The position numbers were made by a program, and so were the translations under genes. Of a stretch of DNA of 64,000 nt, positions 1 to 12,800 are shown piece by piece. Where the stretch lies: the NCBI RefSeq assembly GCF_000003815.2, contig NC_049992.1, forward strand, positions 16,398,189 through 16,462,188. The letters are read 5' to 3'. The first letter of the stretch is position 1; the number at the start of each line of letters is the position of its first letter. Below the pieces are notes generated by a model. The model saw only the letters and a list, made by a program, of their open reading frames with translations, was not told where the DNA came from and searched no databases. Source of the stretch: Branchiostoma floridae. Lineage: Eukaryota; Chordata; Leptocardii; Amphioxiformes; Branchiostomatidae.

Positions 1-2042
1 AGGAACTGTCTGCATCAGGGTTTGTGAGGAAGCGAGTGCAGCGGGCAAGTAGCACACACACTCAGGAACACTTCTGGGCCACCGTTATGTCAGAATGATT
101 TGTACTTAGTGTCACATGTGAGATGAAAAATTGTAAGCCAGCAAACAGGAACTCACAGTGCATCATAGGTCAAATGCTTGGAAACATTTCTTGCAGTGTT
201 CACTGAAACTACCTCAAGAAACTTATTTGAGGTTTAAAGTATGTTATTGGATGTAATAATCCTGAGATTCAGAGAGCAGGAACTTCAGTTATTCCTTAGC
301 AATAGCCGTCTATACAAGTTTTTGTTTACAAGTTGGTAAGGCCCTATTTTTAAGCTGGAAACGTGATACAGTAATTTGTTATGAAGCTTGGTGATGCTAG
401 GCTCACCTTTATAGTGACTAGTGGCCTTGGTTGTAAAAGGACAATGACTTTGACTTAGCAAGCTGGGGTCACACCGGTTCGTAGTTGAGAGTAGCTCAGA
501 CCAGGTCAGTTCTCGGCCAGTGAAAGCACAGCTTAGCTTCTTAGCACAATCCCTCTTCAAACAGAGCAAGCTGCTCAAATGTTTTGTGTTGGTAAAACGA
601 TCGATATCCCACGCTAGGGCGACCGATTTTAAGAGCTCTCTGCCTTTAAAAGGACTGGGCTAAAGCTACAGCTATTTCACAGGCTGTACTTGAGTTGGAA
701 ATGTAAAGAAAAAATGTTTTGAATTCAGACAACAGGCTAGCTTTGTATTTGATGGCTTGCGATGTTAACCCCATATATTTTCTATACTTCCTTTAAAATC
801 TTTGCTGAATTAGGTGCTTGGTATTTTCAGAAATTTGACAGGTTTAATTAGGATGTAGAATTGTCACGGGGATTCAGGTAGAAGGATGCAATAGATGAAA
901 TGGAAGATTAGATTATTTCTATGAGGGACGTAATTTACATACAAAGTTTTGCTCGCAAAGGTGCATTGTATCAGCTTTGCTGCCAATCCAACTTTCTCAA
1001 ACAATTATCAAGAATTCCATCCGAGAGGAACGATAACTGAATGTACTTTGATTTTCAACACTTTAGCTTGAGAGATTGTTTCAAGTGAAAGGAGGTGCAC
1101 CACTCTCAAATGAGGAGGTACATATCGTTCATTACTATAGTTAAACTTGCATCCATTTTCTTGACTTCTCAAAGTGAGTATGTCTATGTTCAGCTTGGCT
1201 TTTTGTAAATGGTCAAATTCACGCACTTTGTATTTGCTTTGTTCTACTTTCTGCTATCTCTGTAAAACTAGAATTTAATCAAATTGAATGCCATTGGACA
1301 CCCTGCAATTTTTCTCTGACTTAACAAGTTTCTTTCAAAGTTATTCAATACCAGTAGAGTAGCATGATTTTATTGATCCTTTTAAAAGTTTGTGAATTTT
1401 TTGGTTGCTGTGAACTAACTATGTGTGAACTCTTATTTAATTCACAATGCATTGCATGCCATAGTTGGAACAGGAAGGCTTGGAGACATGGGAGAACCCA
1501 TGGGAGAAAATTTCCACGGTAACCGTCGCCATAGCAACAGCATAGATACTGCATGTTTCAGAAATGCGGTAGATTTAGGCCATAGGTCGCATGAGCATGC
1601 CAGAAAGTTTTGAATGACAGCTGCAATTCAAAGTTGATAATGCACCAATAGTTACCATTGACTGTCGACAATGTTTAGTGTCTATTGTGATTTTAAAGTT
1701 TTGCATGACAGCTGCGATTCAAAGTTAATATTCATAATAATTTAAAGACAAATTCACCAGTAATTTCCGTAGGCCAGTTTGACATCTTTTAGATGATAAT
1801 TCTTAGTAGTTCAATCAAAGCTGAATTTTTTGTTGCAAGTTAGATTCAAATTAGGAAAGAACTGCATGGTTATTGGATTGCTTATAGACTATTTGAAATA
1901 TTAGCACCTATAGTCACATCTTATACTAGATTTAGTATTTATTACCTTTAGCCAGCCATTTGCATCCAGTAACATTAGTGAGACTATAAATTATAGACAA
2001 CCATCTTCTAATCCTTTCTCCTCATTTCCCAATGAATTCTAG
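1..2042. other. Upstream or intronic sequence with no firm coding exon
   Basis: AT-rich sequence before the first recognised rootletin exon. I see no convincing coding exon. The first recognised exon (2043) starts in phase 0 without an ATG, so a start exon must lie either here unrecognised or upstream of the window. The region contains a strong RFX-type X-box (1525-1538), annotated separately, which could mark the promoter. A weak Leu-Glu-Gln-Glu exon-like stretch at 1465-1518 was noted and rejected. Confidence 0.5.
1525..1538 (+). promoter_or_regulatory. Candidate RFX X-box of a ciliary gene
   Basis: GTCGCC-AT-AGCAAC fits the X-box consensus GTNRCC(0-3N)RGYAAC with no mismatch, and is preceded by GGTAACC. 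RFX factors bind X-boxes in promoters of ciliary genes, and rootletin is a ciliary gene. The site lies about 500 bp before the first recognised rootletin exon. Seen: the motif. Inferred: that it drives this gene. It would be intronic if the true first exon is upstream of the window. Confidence 0.5.
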
Positions 2043-5000
2043 CTTGAAAAAGCTTTGGAGTTCGAAAGTACCTACCACAAGAAGGCACGAGACCGGATTT
2101 CAGCGGTAAATAGACTCATGAAAACTCCATTAAAAATGCATAGCGCTGGATTTTCCCATCTACTTTCTCTCTGTGATGCCTTGTGAATGCAGGGATTAGT
2201 GGGTCAAATCCACCAGTCTTGTGATGTTTACTTTTTGCCTTAAAATAAGTTAAATAGCAGTGATGATGTTGTTGACTTCTAGATTTTGAGTGTTGATAGC
2301 CTGTCCTTGCATGGTCGTATACTTGCATAGAATTTTGGGAAGAAATATATATGATTGTGGCAGAATTCAATTACTAATAGATAAAATGGAATGATTTGCA
2401 GATAACATTTTAACATTACATCGAAGGCTATGGCACAAAGCTCTTCAAAAATACTAGGTTATATCGCTAGCAGTTCAAAGGAATTAGGTTGGCTATTTGA
2501 CAAGAGTCCTTGTTTTCTCCTGACAAGTTGAGTGAAGTATTGAAGGAGATGGAAAAAGAGTCACTAGACAGAACTATCCTGGATCTGAGGAACCAACAGT
2601 TACAAGAGATGCTGGCTGAGGTAAAGGACTAAATTCCTGTTGCAGAAATCCTAAACTTGTCAAATTGTTAGACCTATAGTCTCGCAGTTACTACAAGACT
2701 TGTAAAAATGTATTTTTGCAAGTTGTTTGCAAATCAGAGCATCAAATTATCTAGAAAACTAATTGTGGACTTATTGCCCTTGTCCTGTGGACAGTTGGAA
2801 AAGGAATACCTGCTTGTCTGTGATGACAAGAGTCAGGAGTGTGCAGCCCTGACAGAAGAGAACACAATGCTACTAGAACAGGTACTATAGCACTCTTCTC
2901 CACTGGATTGGCTTAGTCGTGAAGTTAGTTCAAATAGTGTATTTTTTTAAACAGACTCAGACTACACTAGCTTACAGTACTTACAGTGGCAACACATAGA
3001 TTATCTCGAAATGAAGATTGATAAAGTCCCTGTAATTTTGATGGTGATATGACAGAAATTTGAGAAAAAACAACAATTTCCCTTATTGACTGACTTCTAC
3101 TGTTGTACTGGTAGTTAGAAAAGGAACACAGTGATAAGAAGATGTTCCAACAAGAGTGCAAGAACCTCACCACTAAGGCTGCACAACAGCAGCAGCAACT
3201 TGAGGAGGTAAACGACCAAGATTTCTTCCCTTAATTCCTTCAAATGATGATTTTCCCTTTTCCTTATATCTGTGCTGTCTTTCTGTCAGAAATATTCAAC
3301 AATCTCTCCCTTCTCTTAGCTGAAAAAGAAGTTGGAGGACTTGGAAGATGAAAGACAGGAGTTAGAAACAAATAAATTCCAGCAAGGTGTTCTGGAAGAA
3401 AGAATACGAGAGGTACATGCATGCATTAAACGATACATAATATCAACGCACCTCCTTTATCATTCATCAACATTTTTAGCATTTTAGGATACAATTGTTC
3501 GTTTAAATGCATTGAGGTTGTAGTGCATACCCTAATGCTGAATGGTCTTGGATCTATTTTAGTTGGAACATGACTTGGAGAGTGACAGAAAAGAGATGGA
3601 TGAATCAACAAGACTCAATAAAGAGTTACAGGAAAAAGTTGAAGAGGTATCTCTAATCAATGACCTTAGGCAATATAGTCTGGCTGCTTTTACATCTCCA
3701 TTTGCTATAGTTTGACAATTCTAGAAATCCCCAGAGTTAATTGTAGGTTCCCAGATTATCTCTAATATAACCAAGAATGATGCCAACCTCAGTATTGAGC
3801 TGCTAAGGCCTCATGGTCACAGTAGAAGCACAATGTAGGCCCAGTCTATATTTAGAGCAAGGCTGCCCAACACAGGCCAAAGCAAAGCATGTTGTCCTCC
3901 CTTGGCTGGGTCTCAATATCCCATAGACACTGGGCTTAGAAGGACTTTAAAGTCACGCCTCAAGTAAAGACACCCTTGTGCCTCTACTATGTCAAAGGCT
4001 TTAGTTTAAGCTATGGTTCAAAGCTGTAGGATTCAATTTAAAGGCTAGAGCTTTAAAGAAGAGGTCCTCTGCAGGAATGTAGTGTAGTTTTTACAGCTAA
4101 ATGTGTAGCATTTCCGACCCTAACATGCATGGGCAGAACACAACCAATTGTTAGTCCCACAAATTCAGTGAAACATGTATAAAGTGTAACCACAAACTTT
4201 ATAAAACTGGTCTGTAGACCTCCAAAATTGAAGAAACACTCCAGTAGGCTACGAGGGGCGTGCAAGAAGTAATGGCCCTGACCCATTTCCCATAGCAGGA
4301 GATTAATGAAACTTGGCACAGATATTAGTCATTCTCTTCATAGGAATCACCCAGAGTTATGCATTTCTCCCATCGTTTGATGCAGCTCTGAACACCGTTT
4401 TTGTAGGACACCCCAGGTTGGTCCTCCAACAGATGCCTCATCAATGGCAGAAGAGGAACAACCAGGTCTGGGAGCTGTTTCCACAGACTTCCGGCCACGT
4501 TTGAATTCAGGATGCCAGCGTTTTACAAGGTCATATGATGGGGCATCATCACCATAAGTTTCATTTATTTCATCAAAAGTCTTCTTTGGTGTGCGTCCTT
4601 TCAAATACAAAAACCGGATCACTGCGCGACACTCAACTGGTTCCATTTCACACCTGGTCCATTTCGCACCTGACTAAGTTCATACACCGGTAAATCAGAA
4701 ACCACAATTAGTTCAGAGCTGTCTTTCGCAACATAACCCATAGAGATATGAATCATTATACATACAAAATTTCATTTAGATCAGACGACTGGAAGTGGGT
4801 CAGGGCCATTACTTCTTGCACGCCCCTCGTAGTTCGATGTATTGTACATCTCTTAAGATCTTTCTTCAACTTGTCTTAGTCCACTAAGAACCAGTCCTTT
4901 GCTGCTATCATTACTGTTTTTGTGTGTAATCTCCGAACTGTGTCCTAGCTGGAGCATGACCTCAGGCGCAAGACACAGGAGTGCTGCAACATGGAGTTAG

Positions 5001-8000
5001 TCAACTCTGAGATAGAGGAAAAATTGGAACAGGTCAATGTTATTATCCAGTCATCCATTCAGCAGTTTTCTTCATTTCTTAAAACATTTCGCTTTGATCT
5101 TCTAGTAAGCAGGCAAAAAGCATTGTAACTATAGATCAAATAATAGTAGCTGAAATAAAAAGTTAAAGTTAGATTTATTGGAAATAATGATTGCTCTTAT
5201 CTCTTAAATTCTGAAATACAGATCACATATGTTGCTGTTAGTTTTCTCTTGAATCTACCTCACCTCACCTCACTGGTCCCATAGCCTCACCGGCCGTAGG
5301 GGCAGCAATCCCATCAACATAAGTCTTGAATCTACAGTAACTCGAATATAGGACTGTTTTTCAGTGGTAAAACTGTTAGAAGTCGCTGTCTTTTCCCCTC
5401 ATCATCTCTTGTACTAATGCTGATGACTTGTGTGATTGGACCTCTAGGTTCAGGAGAGTTTTGCAGTCAGTAAGAGACAATGCCAGTCTTTGGCAGCACA
5501 GAAATCCCAGCTACAGAGTGTTGTAGAAGAGGTACTAACATTGCATGACTGTACTACTTTATTCTGACTAACAGTGCATGGGTAATGTCAAGGCATACCA
5601 TATCAGTTTGAAAGGATTTTGATTCAAAAATACAAAGTCAAGGTTTTGATACTGTGAAGCTTTCATGTTCTCAAAAGTTGGAGCGCAGTTTACTTTTATT
5701 ACTGCTGATATTTGATGCCTTCACATTAGCTTGTACACTTTGATCTCTCGTTATACTTTTATCTGTCTCTAAATCTACAGACTGAGGTATATTGTAGAAG
5801 GCTTAGGACTCGTCACTTGTCAGATTTTCTGTTTAACTATAAGACTAAGAACATACATGGATCTTATTCATCAAAAGTAGACTAGCTCGAACTAGGTCAA
5901 ATCACTGAAGCCTAGATTAGGTTATGTTGATTAGTTGTTGTTTTGTGTTGGCACATGTTTGTGATAACCGAGGCACCTGTATTGCCGTCCCACCCAAGCT
6001 AGAGGTAAAAGTGGAGGAGTCTCCCCGCCAGGCCACTCAGAAGATGCTAGAACAGTATGAGGAGCTCGAAAATAGGTTACAAGAGGTGACTGGATCATAC
6101 TCATTATACTTGTGACATGGTCATGGGCCCTATTCCCTGCCCCCCACCCCACATGGAACTTTTGCCTAAGTTCTATTGTTATGGTGTTTTCATTATTTGT
6201 TAGTGGAGGGATAAATGAAAGTTTGTTATAATGCCTTGCAGCAAAGTTTCCCAACCCATATATGGGCTTATAAGGCATCATGATCAAAAGAATATAAAGA
6301 TTTTTATCTCTTTGAATCATTCTCTGCTGTAAAGTTCAGGGCATAAACTGATAACTTTGTACATTGTAGGACTGGTAAAATCCACAAGGAAAAGGGCCCA
6401 TTGCCATGTTAATTACAGTTGTTGTAGATATATGTGTCTATTAGTAATCATTTATGTTGTGGATATGGTAGATTGTTTGCAAAGTAGACAGTTTTTCCAA
6501 AGTTGTAGAATTATATCTTACAATGGTAATAAAAGATTTCGTTTCGGGTTTTTTCTGTGAGGATTTTACCCTTTTAAATCTGTTGTAGATCTTCAGTCAC
6601 TTTCTTTGCAGTAAGACGTGATAATACTTAGCAGGTATCTTGTAAATGGCAAAACACATTTTGAATCTCTTTATCAGATAAATATAATAACCTCCTCAGC
6701 AGATTAATGATTATGTTTGATCAGTTATATATACATAGGATCAATGCTTAAGACAAAGTTTAATCGCATAAAACAACAAGCATATAATATGCTTGATGAT
6801 ACAAACAACTTAAAGCTGGCCTCATGCATCATAGCTGCGAATATCAAGTGCTCATTCTGGTCATCCTTGCTATGGAGATTCTGCGCATGCAAAACAGCGA
6901 CTCCCCACACTATCACAGCGTCCTCCCATCTCCCAATGCCTTCCTACGTTCCCGCGCTGGCAGCAAACGTGTGCGACGTTTCCCGGTTTCCCACACAACC
7001 CTCCCCCTTCCTGCCGCAAAGCTGGAGCAGGTGCTCAAATGGGAGGAGGAGGTTCGGGCGCAGGAGGCCGCCAAACGGGAAGAACTCGAGGTGGAGAACG
7101 AAAGACTCTCCAACAAAATCAATGAGGTGAATATGGTGTGCTGTCTGGGACATAAGAAATAATGAAGACGTCAATAATGTTTCAGGCGTCTCATATAAGA
7201 GATTGGCAACACACTATATGTACTACTGAAGTCCTGACTTGTACGCAGTTTGGTATCCGGTGTGATATATCTTCATGCTAGGAAAATAATACACTGGAGG
7301 AAATATTCTTGAAATCACTGATCACAGACCACAATATAACAATGAAAAGAATTTGCAATCATTTAGACTTTCAACCATTTAATTAATGTTCTGAAATGAC
7401 AGCACTTGGTTTGTACAACAAGGTGTTTTTTGCTGTTTGGTATTGAGGACTTTTCTTCACACAATACAGTAGAATGCACCAATTTCTGAATGTTTTTCCT
7501 ACCAGTTGGAGTCCCAACTAGACTGGGAGCACAATGCTCGGGAACGAACCGTTTCCGAGCTGCGCTTTGCACAAATGACAGTCGAGAAGAAACAGCTCAA
7601 AATACAAGAGGTATTCTCGTCACCACACTTGTGTGCTGTTCTGTGTGTCTCTCTTCAACATTAATACAAAAACATACTTATTAAGTAATAGATAATGATA
7701 TGATAATTTCATAACTTAAATACAGAACATAATTAGACATTTCCTTGTCCAATCTGAAAGAACATCATGGTACCTTGACTTGTATTTTGTCACTTGTAGT
7801 ATAAGGCTTAAGTATAAGTGTTTCTCTTCCTAGTTGGAAAAAATCATTGACGGACAGAACAAGGAAAACCAGAGGAATGTACGAGAAATAAACTCCATGA
7901 GACATGACATCGAGAGCAAAGAGGAGGAGGTTAAGGAGGTATCCAAGAAAACTTACCTTACACTTTGCAATCAGAGCAAAAATTCCTTAAAGTGACTGAG

Positions 8001-9892
8001 TGTCTTCTTTGTATGATACTAATAAGTGATGCAGCTTTATTTGGTGCTGTGTGACAACTAACATTTTAAGATATCCAGAAAAACAACATAGCATTGTTAA
8101 AGTCAATATTGAAGGCTAACATTTGAAGTCTTACTTGGAAGTACAGTAGAAACCGTTTATTTGCACACCCCATTGCCAGCGTATTTTGTGCAATTATCCG
8201 GTTGGTGCAACCATGCAAAGTTATCCAGCTGGACAGCACCAGTATTCCTTGCAATTAACAGAAGTATACCTTAATCCGTTGTGCAATTAACTGACTTCTA
8301 CTGTACTGGTAACTCGTGATTGTCCTGCCCGAACCCCCTGTAGTTGGAACAGCAACTTTCCCAGTGTGGACAGGAGATTGAGAAGGGGTCTCGGGAAATC
8401 AAGGCCATGAACTTTAGGAGCAGCAAACAGGAGGACCAGATCAAAGAGGTGCAATATCATAAAAATCATGATGACAACAATAACAAATCATAATGATTTA
8501 CCATCACTAAAATCCCTCTAGGTATCACCTAGAAATTAAAGGCTATTCCATCTTAAACTTTCAGGTGGTTGGCCAGAACATTTTACAAAAATCAAAATTC
8601 TAAGAAACAGGAAGATCTGTATCTTGTTATTGCAATAACATCAAGAGGAATATCATATTTGAACCACCACCTGAGTTTTTTTAGATGGAATAGCATACTC
8701 TTAATCATAATTAAACCACATCACCAGTTTTTGTGCAGTGTCTGTTTCTCCTTTGGCTTTCCCTTTGTCAAAAATAAAACTTGAGAATACACAGTTATTT
8801 CTTTGTGTGCTGTGGCCTTCTTTTTCCCAAGCTCTACTTAAAGTGTTGCGCGTCATATTAAGAGCTAAGTGATTAAGAAAACGTATGTCTTTCCTTTAAT
8901 TGTAGCTGGAACATCGCACCAAGAGGGATTCACGTGAGATCCAATCCCTCAATCTCAAAAATGAAAACCTTCAAAAACAGATTGAAGAGGTATAATAAAA
9001 AGTGTGTCTTGTGTCTGTGTGTCTTTACTCTAATCCAAATAGTTTATGTCTTCAGTCTAAGAAATCTTTTTTAAACCTTAACAGTTAATTTTCTTGCATC
9101 CAAGCTATTCTGATGCAGTATGCAAACGCATGTTGAGAAAATGACATCAAAAGTTGAAAACATCTTTTGATGTCAGTTTTCTCCTATCTCTTCTGTCAGC
9201 TGAAACAATATCTGGCAGAGGAAAAGGGAGAAAAGGACCAGAAAACACGCGAGGTCCAAGGGCGCGACCAGGATATCAAGCGCAAGAATCGTGAGATTTC
9301 AGCCTTGAAAGCAGAGAAGCAGGAACTGGAAGCAAAAATAGACGAGGTATCATAGATTCTGATAGCGCAGAAAAAAATCAGGACATATCTTTTGTTATAT
9401 TTCAGTTTGTTTGGTTTTTTTAACATTATCTTTTTGGAGACAACAACTTTCTAGTAGTCTTTACCAGACGTCTTGGTTGCTACAGAAATGCTGTTTCGGC
9501 AGTGATGATTGGCCAAATACAGAGAACTATAATATGCCAGCTTATTCCTTTGGCATATCATCTCTCCGTGTTTGACCAATTTCTGTAGCAAACCAAAGAG
9601 TCTGGTAGAGACTATTTTGCTAAGAAATCATGTAAGACTCAAGAGATGAAGTTAATCAGTTTGCAGAATCAGCACGTTTTTATCTATCCCACTTCCGTAG
9701 CTGGAGCAGCTTCTGAAGCACGAGACCGGCGAGCGCGAGCGCGAGACCACGGAGAGCAAGAGCCTGGCCTCGCAGAACATCGAGCTGCGCCGCAAGCTGG
9801 AGGACGAGCACGCCAACTACAAGCGGAAGCTGCAGGCGTACCAGGATGGGCAGCAGCGCCAGGCACAGCTCGTGCAGAAGCTGCAAAGCAAG
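2043..9892 (+). CDS. CROCC: Rootletin exons 1-16: N-terminal array of phase-0 coiled-coil mini-exons
   Basis: Exons: 2043-2105, 2528-2620, 2795-2881, 3115-3207, 3320-3412, 3563-3646, 4949-5032, 5448-5531, 5999-6085, 7022-7126, 7506-7610, 7834-7938, 8344-8448, 8906-8989, 9200-9346, 9701-9892. Lengths are 21, 31, 29, 31, 31, 28, 28, 28, 29, 35, 35, 35, 35, 28, 49 and 64 codons. Every exon begins and ends in phase 0; most start Leu-Glu (LEKE, LEHD, LEQQ, LESQ) and most end in Glu just before GT. Ten of sixteen are whole numbers of heptads. The peptides are charged coiled coil with no Pro-rich breaks. Only exon 16 has a clear match in vertebrate rootletin; the rest looks like expansion by exon duplication. 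Limits are by eye; exon 9 (acceptor at 5997-5998) is the least certain. Confidence 0.82.
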
Positions 9893-12800
9893 GTTGGTTT
9901 CTCATTGTCATGTTTCCACATACTAGTCTGTGTAACACAAACTCTGCCGTCCAGGGCTGTAACTGGCCCGTCCCCGCAGAAACCGGCCAAATGTTGGACG
10001 ATCTTCTTCTTTTTGTACTGCTCAGCCCCCTTGACGGGGATTAATAGCAGTGCGCATGTTTGTTAGTTACGGGTGATAGTGCCTTAAAACACAGGGAAAA
10101 TAAAGGCAAAACACAAAAGGAACATAAACAACTGATGGGTGCAAGGGACAAGACAAGTGAGTGCGGTGAGTTAGTGTTATTTACATATATACAAAGACGT
10201 GTAGGGGCGACTCAATGCAGCAGGGCCCTCCCCAGTTCGGTTTTGAACTGGGAGAGAGACCCCGCCTCCGCCACACCAGGCTCAAGTTCATTCCACTCCT
10301 GGATGGTACGAGGGAAGAACGAGAGCCTATAGAAGTTGGATTTGCTCGCGATGGCCTGCAGCTTGAAAGCGTGGTTGGTGCGGCGGGAGCATCGAGTCGC
10401 CAGGACCAGTTTGGATGCATGTGGGACAGAGATGTTGTTATGGATGATTTTGTACATGGTAATGAGTCTGGCGTTCTTCCTTCTGGATTGCAAGGACTGC
10501 CAGCCCAGTTGATTGATTAAAGCAGTGACAGAGCATGAGTCTCGTTGGTAGTTGTTTGTTACATACCGGGCCGCTCGTCGCTGGACCATCTCGACCTTCC
10601 TCACCTGATCTTGGGTGTGCGGATCTGCTACAAGCAAGATTTCATCAGGATAGTTTAAATACAGGGTTCAAAATACTTGTTTACCATTGCTGAGAAGCTT
10701 ATGTTTTCGGTGCTGTTTGTAGGACCTGGTGTGTTGGTGGATAGATCTTACTCGTGTCACTGTCAAAAGATAGGGGATGCTGTCTGAAATGATTGACCAT
10801 TTCCTAACCTATCCAGTTGCTTTAGTAACTGTTACCTTGGGATATTGAGTTATTCCAAAGTGTCCATGGTTACTCCTCCAAGTATAGCTAGTAAGCCCAG
10901 ACCATTGTAACATTGCTACATTCAGTCAGTTTGATTGCTTCCCCAAAAATTCTCCTAATCCTAGAAACCAGAAGTATTCCTCTGATTATTTCCATCTGAC
11001 AAACAGAAATGTGAAAGTATGTTTACTGCACATTCCTTTATATTAACAAGGAATGTAAAAGAACACAATGTGGCAATAATTTTTGGCTTAGATCACTAGG
11101 TAAAACAGTTGCCAATCTTTTTTAGTATTGAAAATGATAATCATTTAAAAGAGACACGTGCAAGATTTGTTGCATAAATATTCACTGTTACCATGATGGT
11201 ATGTCTTTTGACTATTTCTGTACTTTGTTCTTTATTATAGTTACACGTATAGTCAGAGTGAAATGATCCTTGCCTTGTTTTTCATCCAAACTGAACTGTT
11301 GTGAAGAGTCTTTCTCTTTCAAACCATGGAGTGTTGTCAGGGCGGGAGCATGAATGAATACCTCTGTGAAAATTCAAGCGTCTCAGACGGCGAAACGCCG
11401 TTTGCGACAACCGTCCAAGGCGTCTTGAATTATTGGGACGCTTTGGACGGTTACGGCGGCGGACGGCATGGGACGGGCTTTTGAACGCCCGACGAAACGT
11501 CCAAGACGGTCCGAACGGCATAACAAACGCTCGGACGCGTCTAGATTGGCACTTTAGACGCGTCCGGTCGGACGTTCGGGACGTCCGAGACGGCGTCTGA
11601 AAGCGGGCAGCCGGACGCTCCCGCGCTCCGTCGGGCGGGCCCCCCGCTGGGAACAGACGTCTCTGCGGACGGACCAGACGCCGATTGCGACGGACGTAAA
11701 TGACGTAATCCAGGCTGCTGGGACGGATCGGACGCCGATTGCGACGGGCATAAACGGCGTAATCCAGGCCGCTGGTACGGGCGGTAGCCTCCACCACGCC
11801 TTCCCACGGAGGGTACAGATCGTAAAATTGGACAGAAAATGGAATGAAAGGCCAAGAGGCAGTTATCGCTATATTATTAAAGGTTAATATCTGGGCCAAA
11901 CTCCTAGCAAAATATTTTTTCTTCAAGACACAGTTTTAGTTAGTCAGGCAGTACAGTAGAAACTCATAACGGGCCGGTGCATTTAATTTGGAACGTGTGC
12001 AGACGGCTGTCCGGACGCCGTTTCTGACGGCGTCCGGTCACGGCTATGATTTTATGGCCTCTAGGGATAAGCGTTCCCACATACCAAACAAACAAATATT
12101 CAGCCAGGCAGTGAATTGTAGAAGACCACCCACCACCGGGCCGTCAGGTTTAGCTAAAATCAAACACAACTTGAACAAATTTCTTCGTAAATTGTTTACA
12201 CGTACTCCGCGGCGTTTAATCAACTTTGCTACATGTACGAAATTCAATACGGCCTTCAATCACGTCCGCGGCTTTTTGTGCCGCCGTGCCGACACGTTAC
12301 ATCAGAATGGACGAGCCCACATAACATCAAGGGTAAATACAGGACGTTTGAAATTTTCTATCGTAAATTTTAATTGCACCAGTATTTGCTAAAGACTGGA
12401 TATATAAATGTGAAATAACGTTAAATTTTCTACAAGATCATAAGTCATTTTTTTTTATTTCGAGGTAGCGAAATAAAGTCTTCCGTTTCATAAGTTCCTA
12501 ACCCCAAGTAGTTGGAAGAGCCGACTAAGATTTTGATTGGCACCGGCAAAATCGGTAGGTGCTATCTCATTATCTGTTGTCTAAATCTACATTTTAACAG
12601 CATTATCATTCTTAATAGAAACAACAGATATTTTTTACAAGTATTCTACAACGTGTTCATAATTCTTTTTATTTTGTGGCATCAAAACAAGATCCTAAAT
12701 TTTATCATTTCTTCGCGTATGTGGGGAGGGCACCCGTAACAACAAGTCGTCGGTAAACTTTGCAACAGATGAATGTACAAAAAATTAGAATAAAATGCGA

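Noticed and set aside
1465-1518. Exon-like stretch after ATAG starting Leu-Glu-Gln-Glu with a GTAACC donor
   Set aside because: Only 18 codons, two Trp and one Pro, weak acceptor, and not a heptad multiple. Its donor overlaps the region just before the X-box. More likely chance or a decayed exon.
3836-3865. Left end of the 22674-type MITE (GTAGGCCCAGTCTATATTTA)
   Set aside because: Only about 15 bases match and no right end or target duplication was found.
11282-11926. 214-codon minus-strand ORF and overlapping ORFs
   Set aside because: Arg/Pro-rich translation of inverted CGGACG repeats in a transposon end. Several frames are open together, which reflects base composition, not coding.
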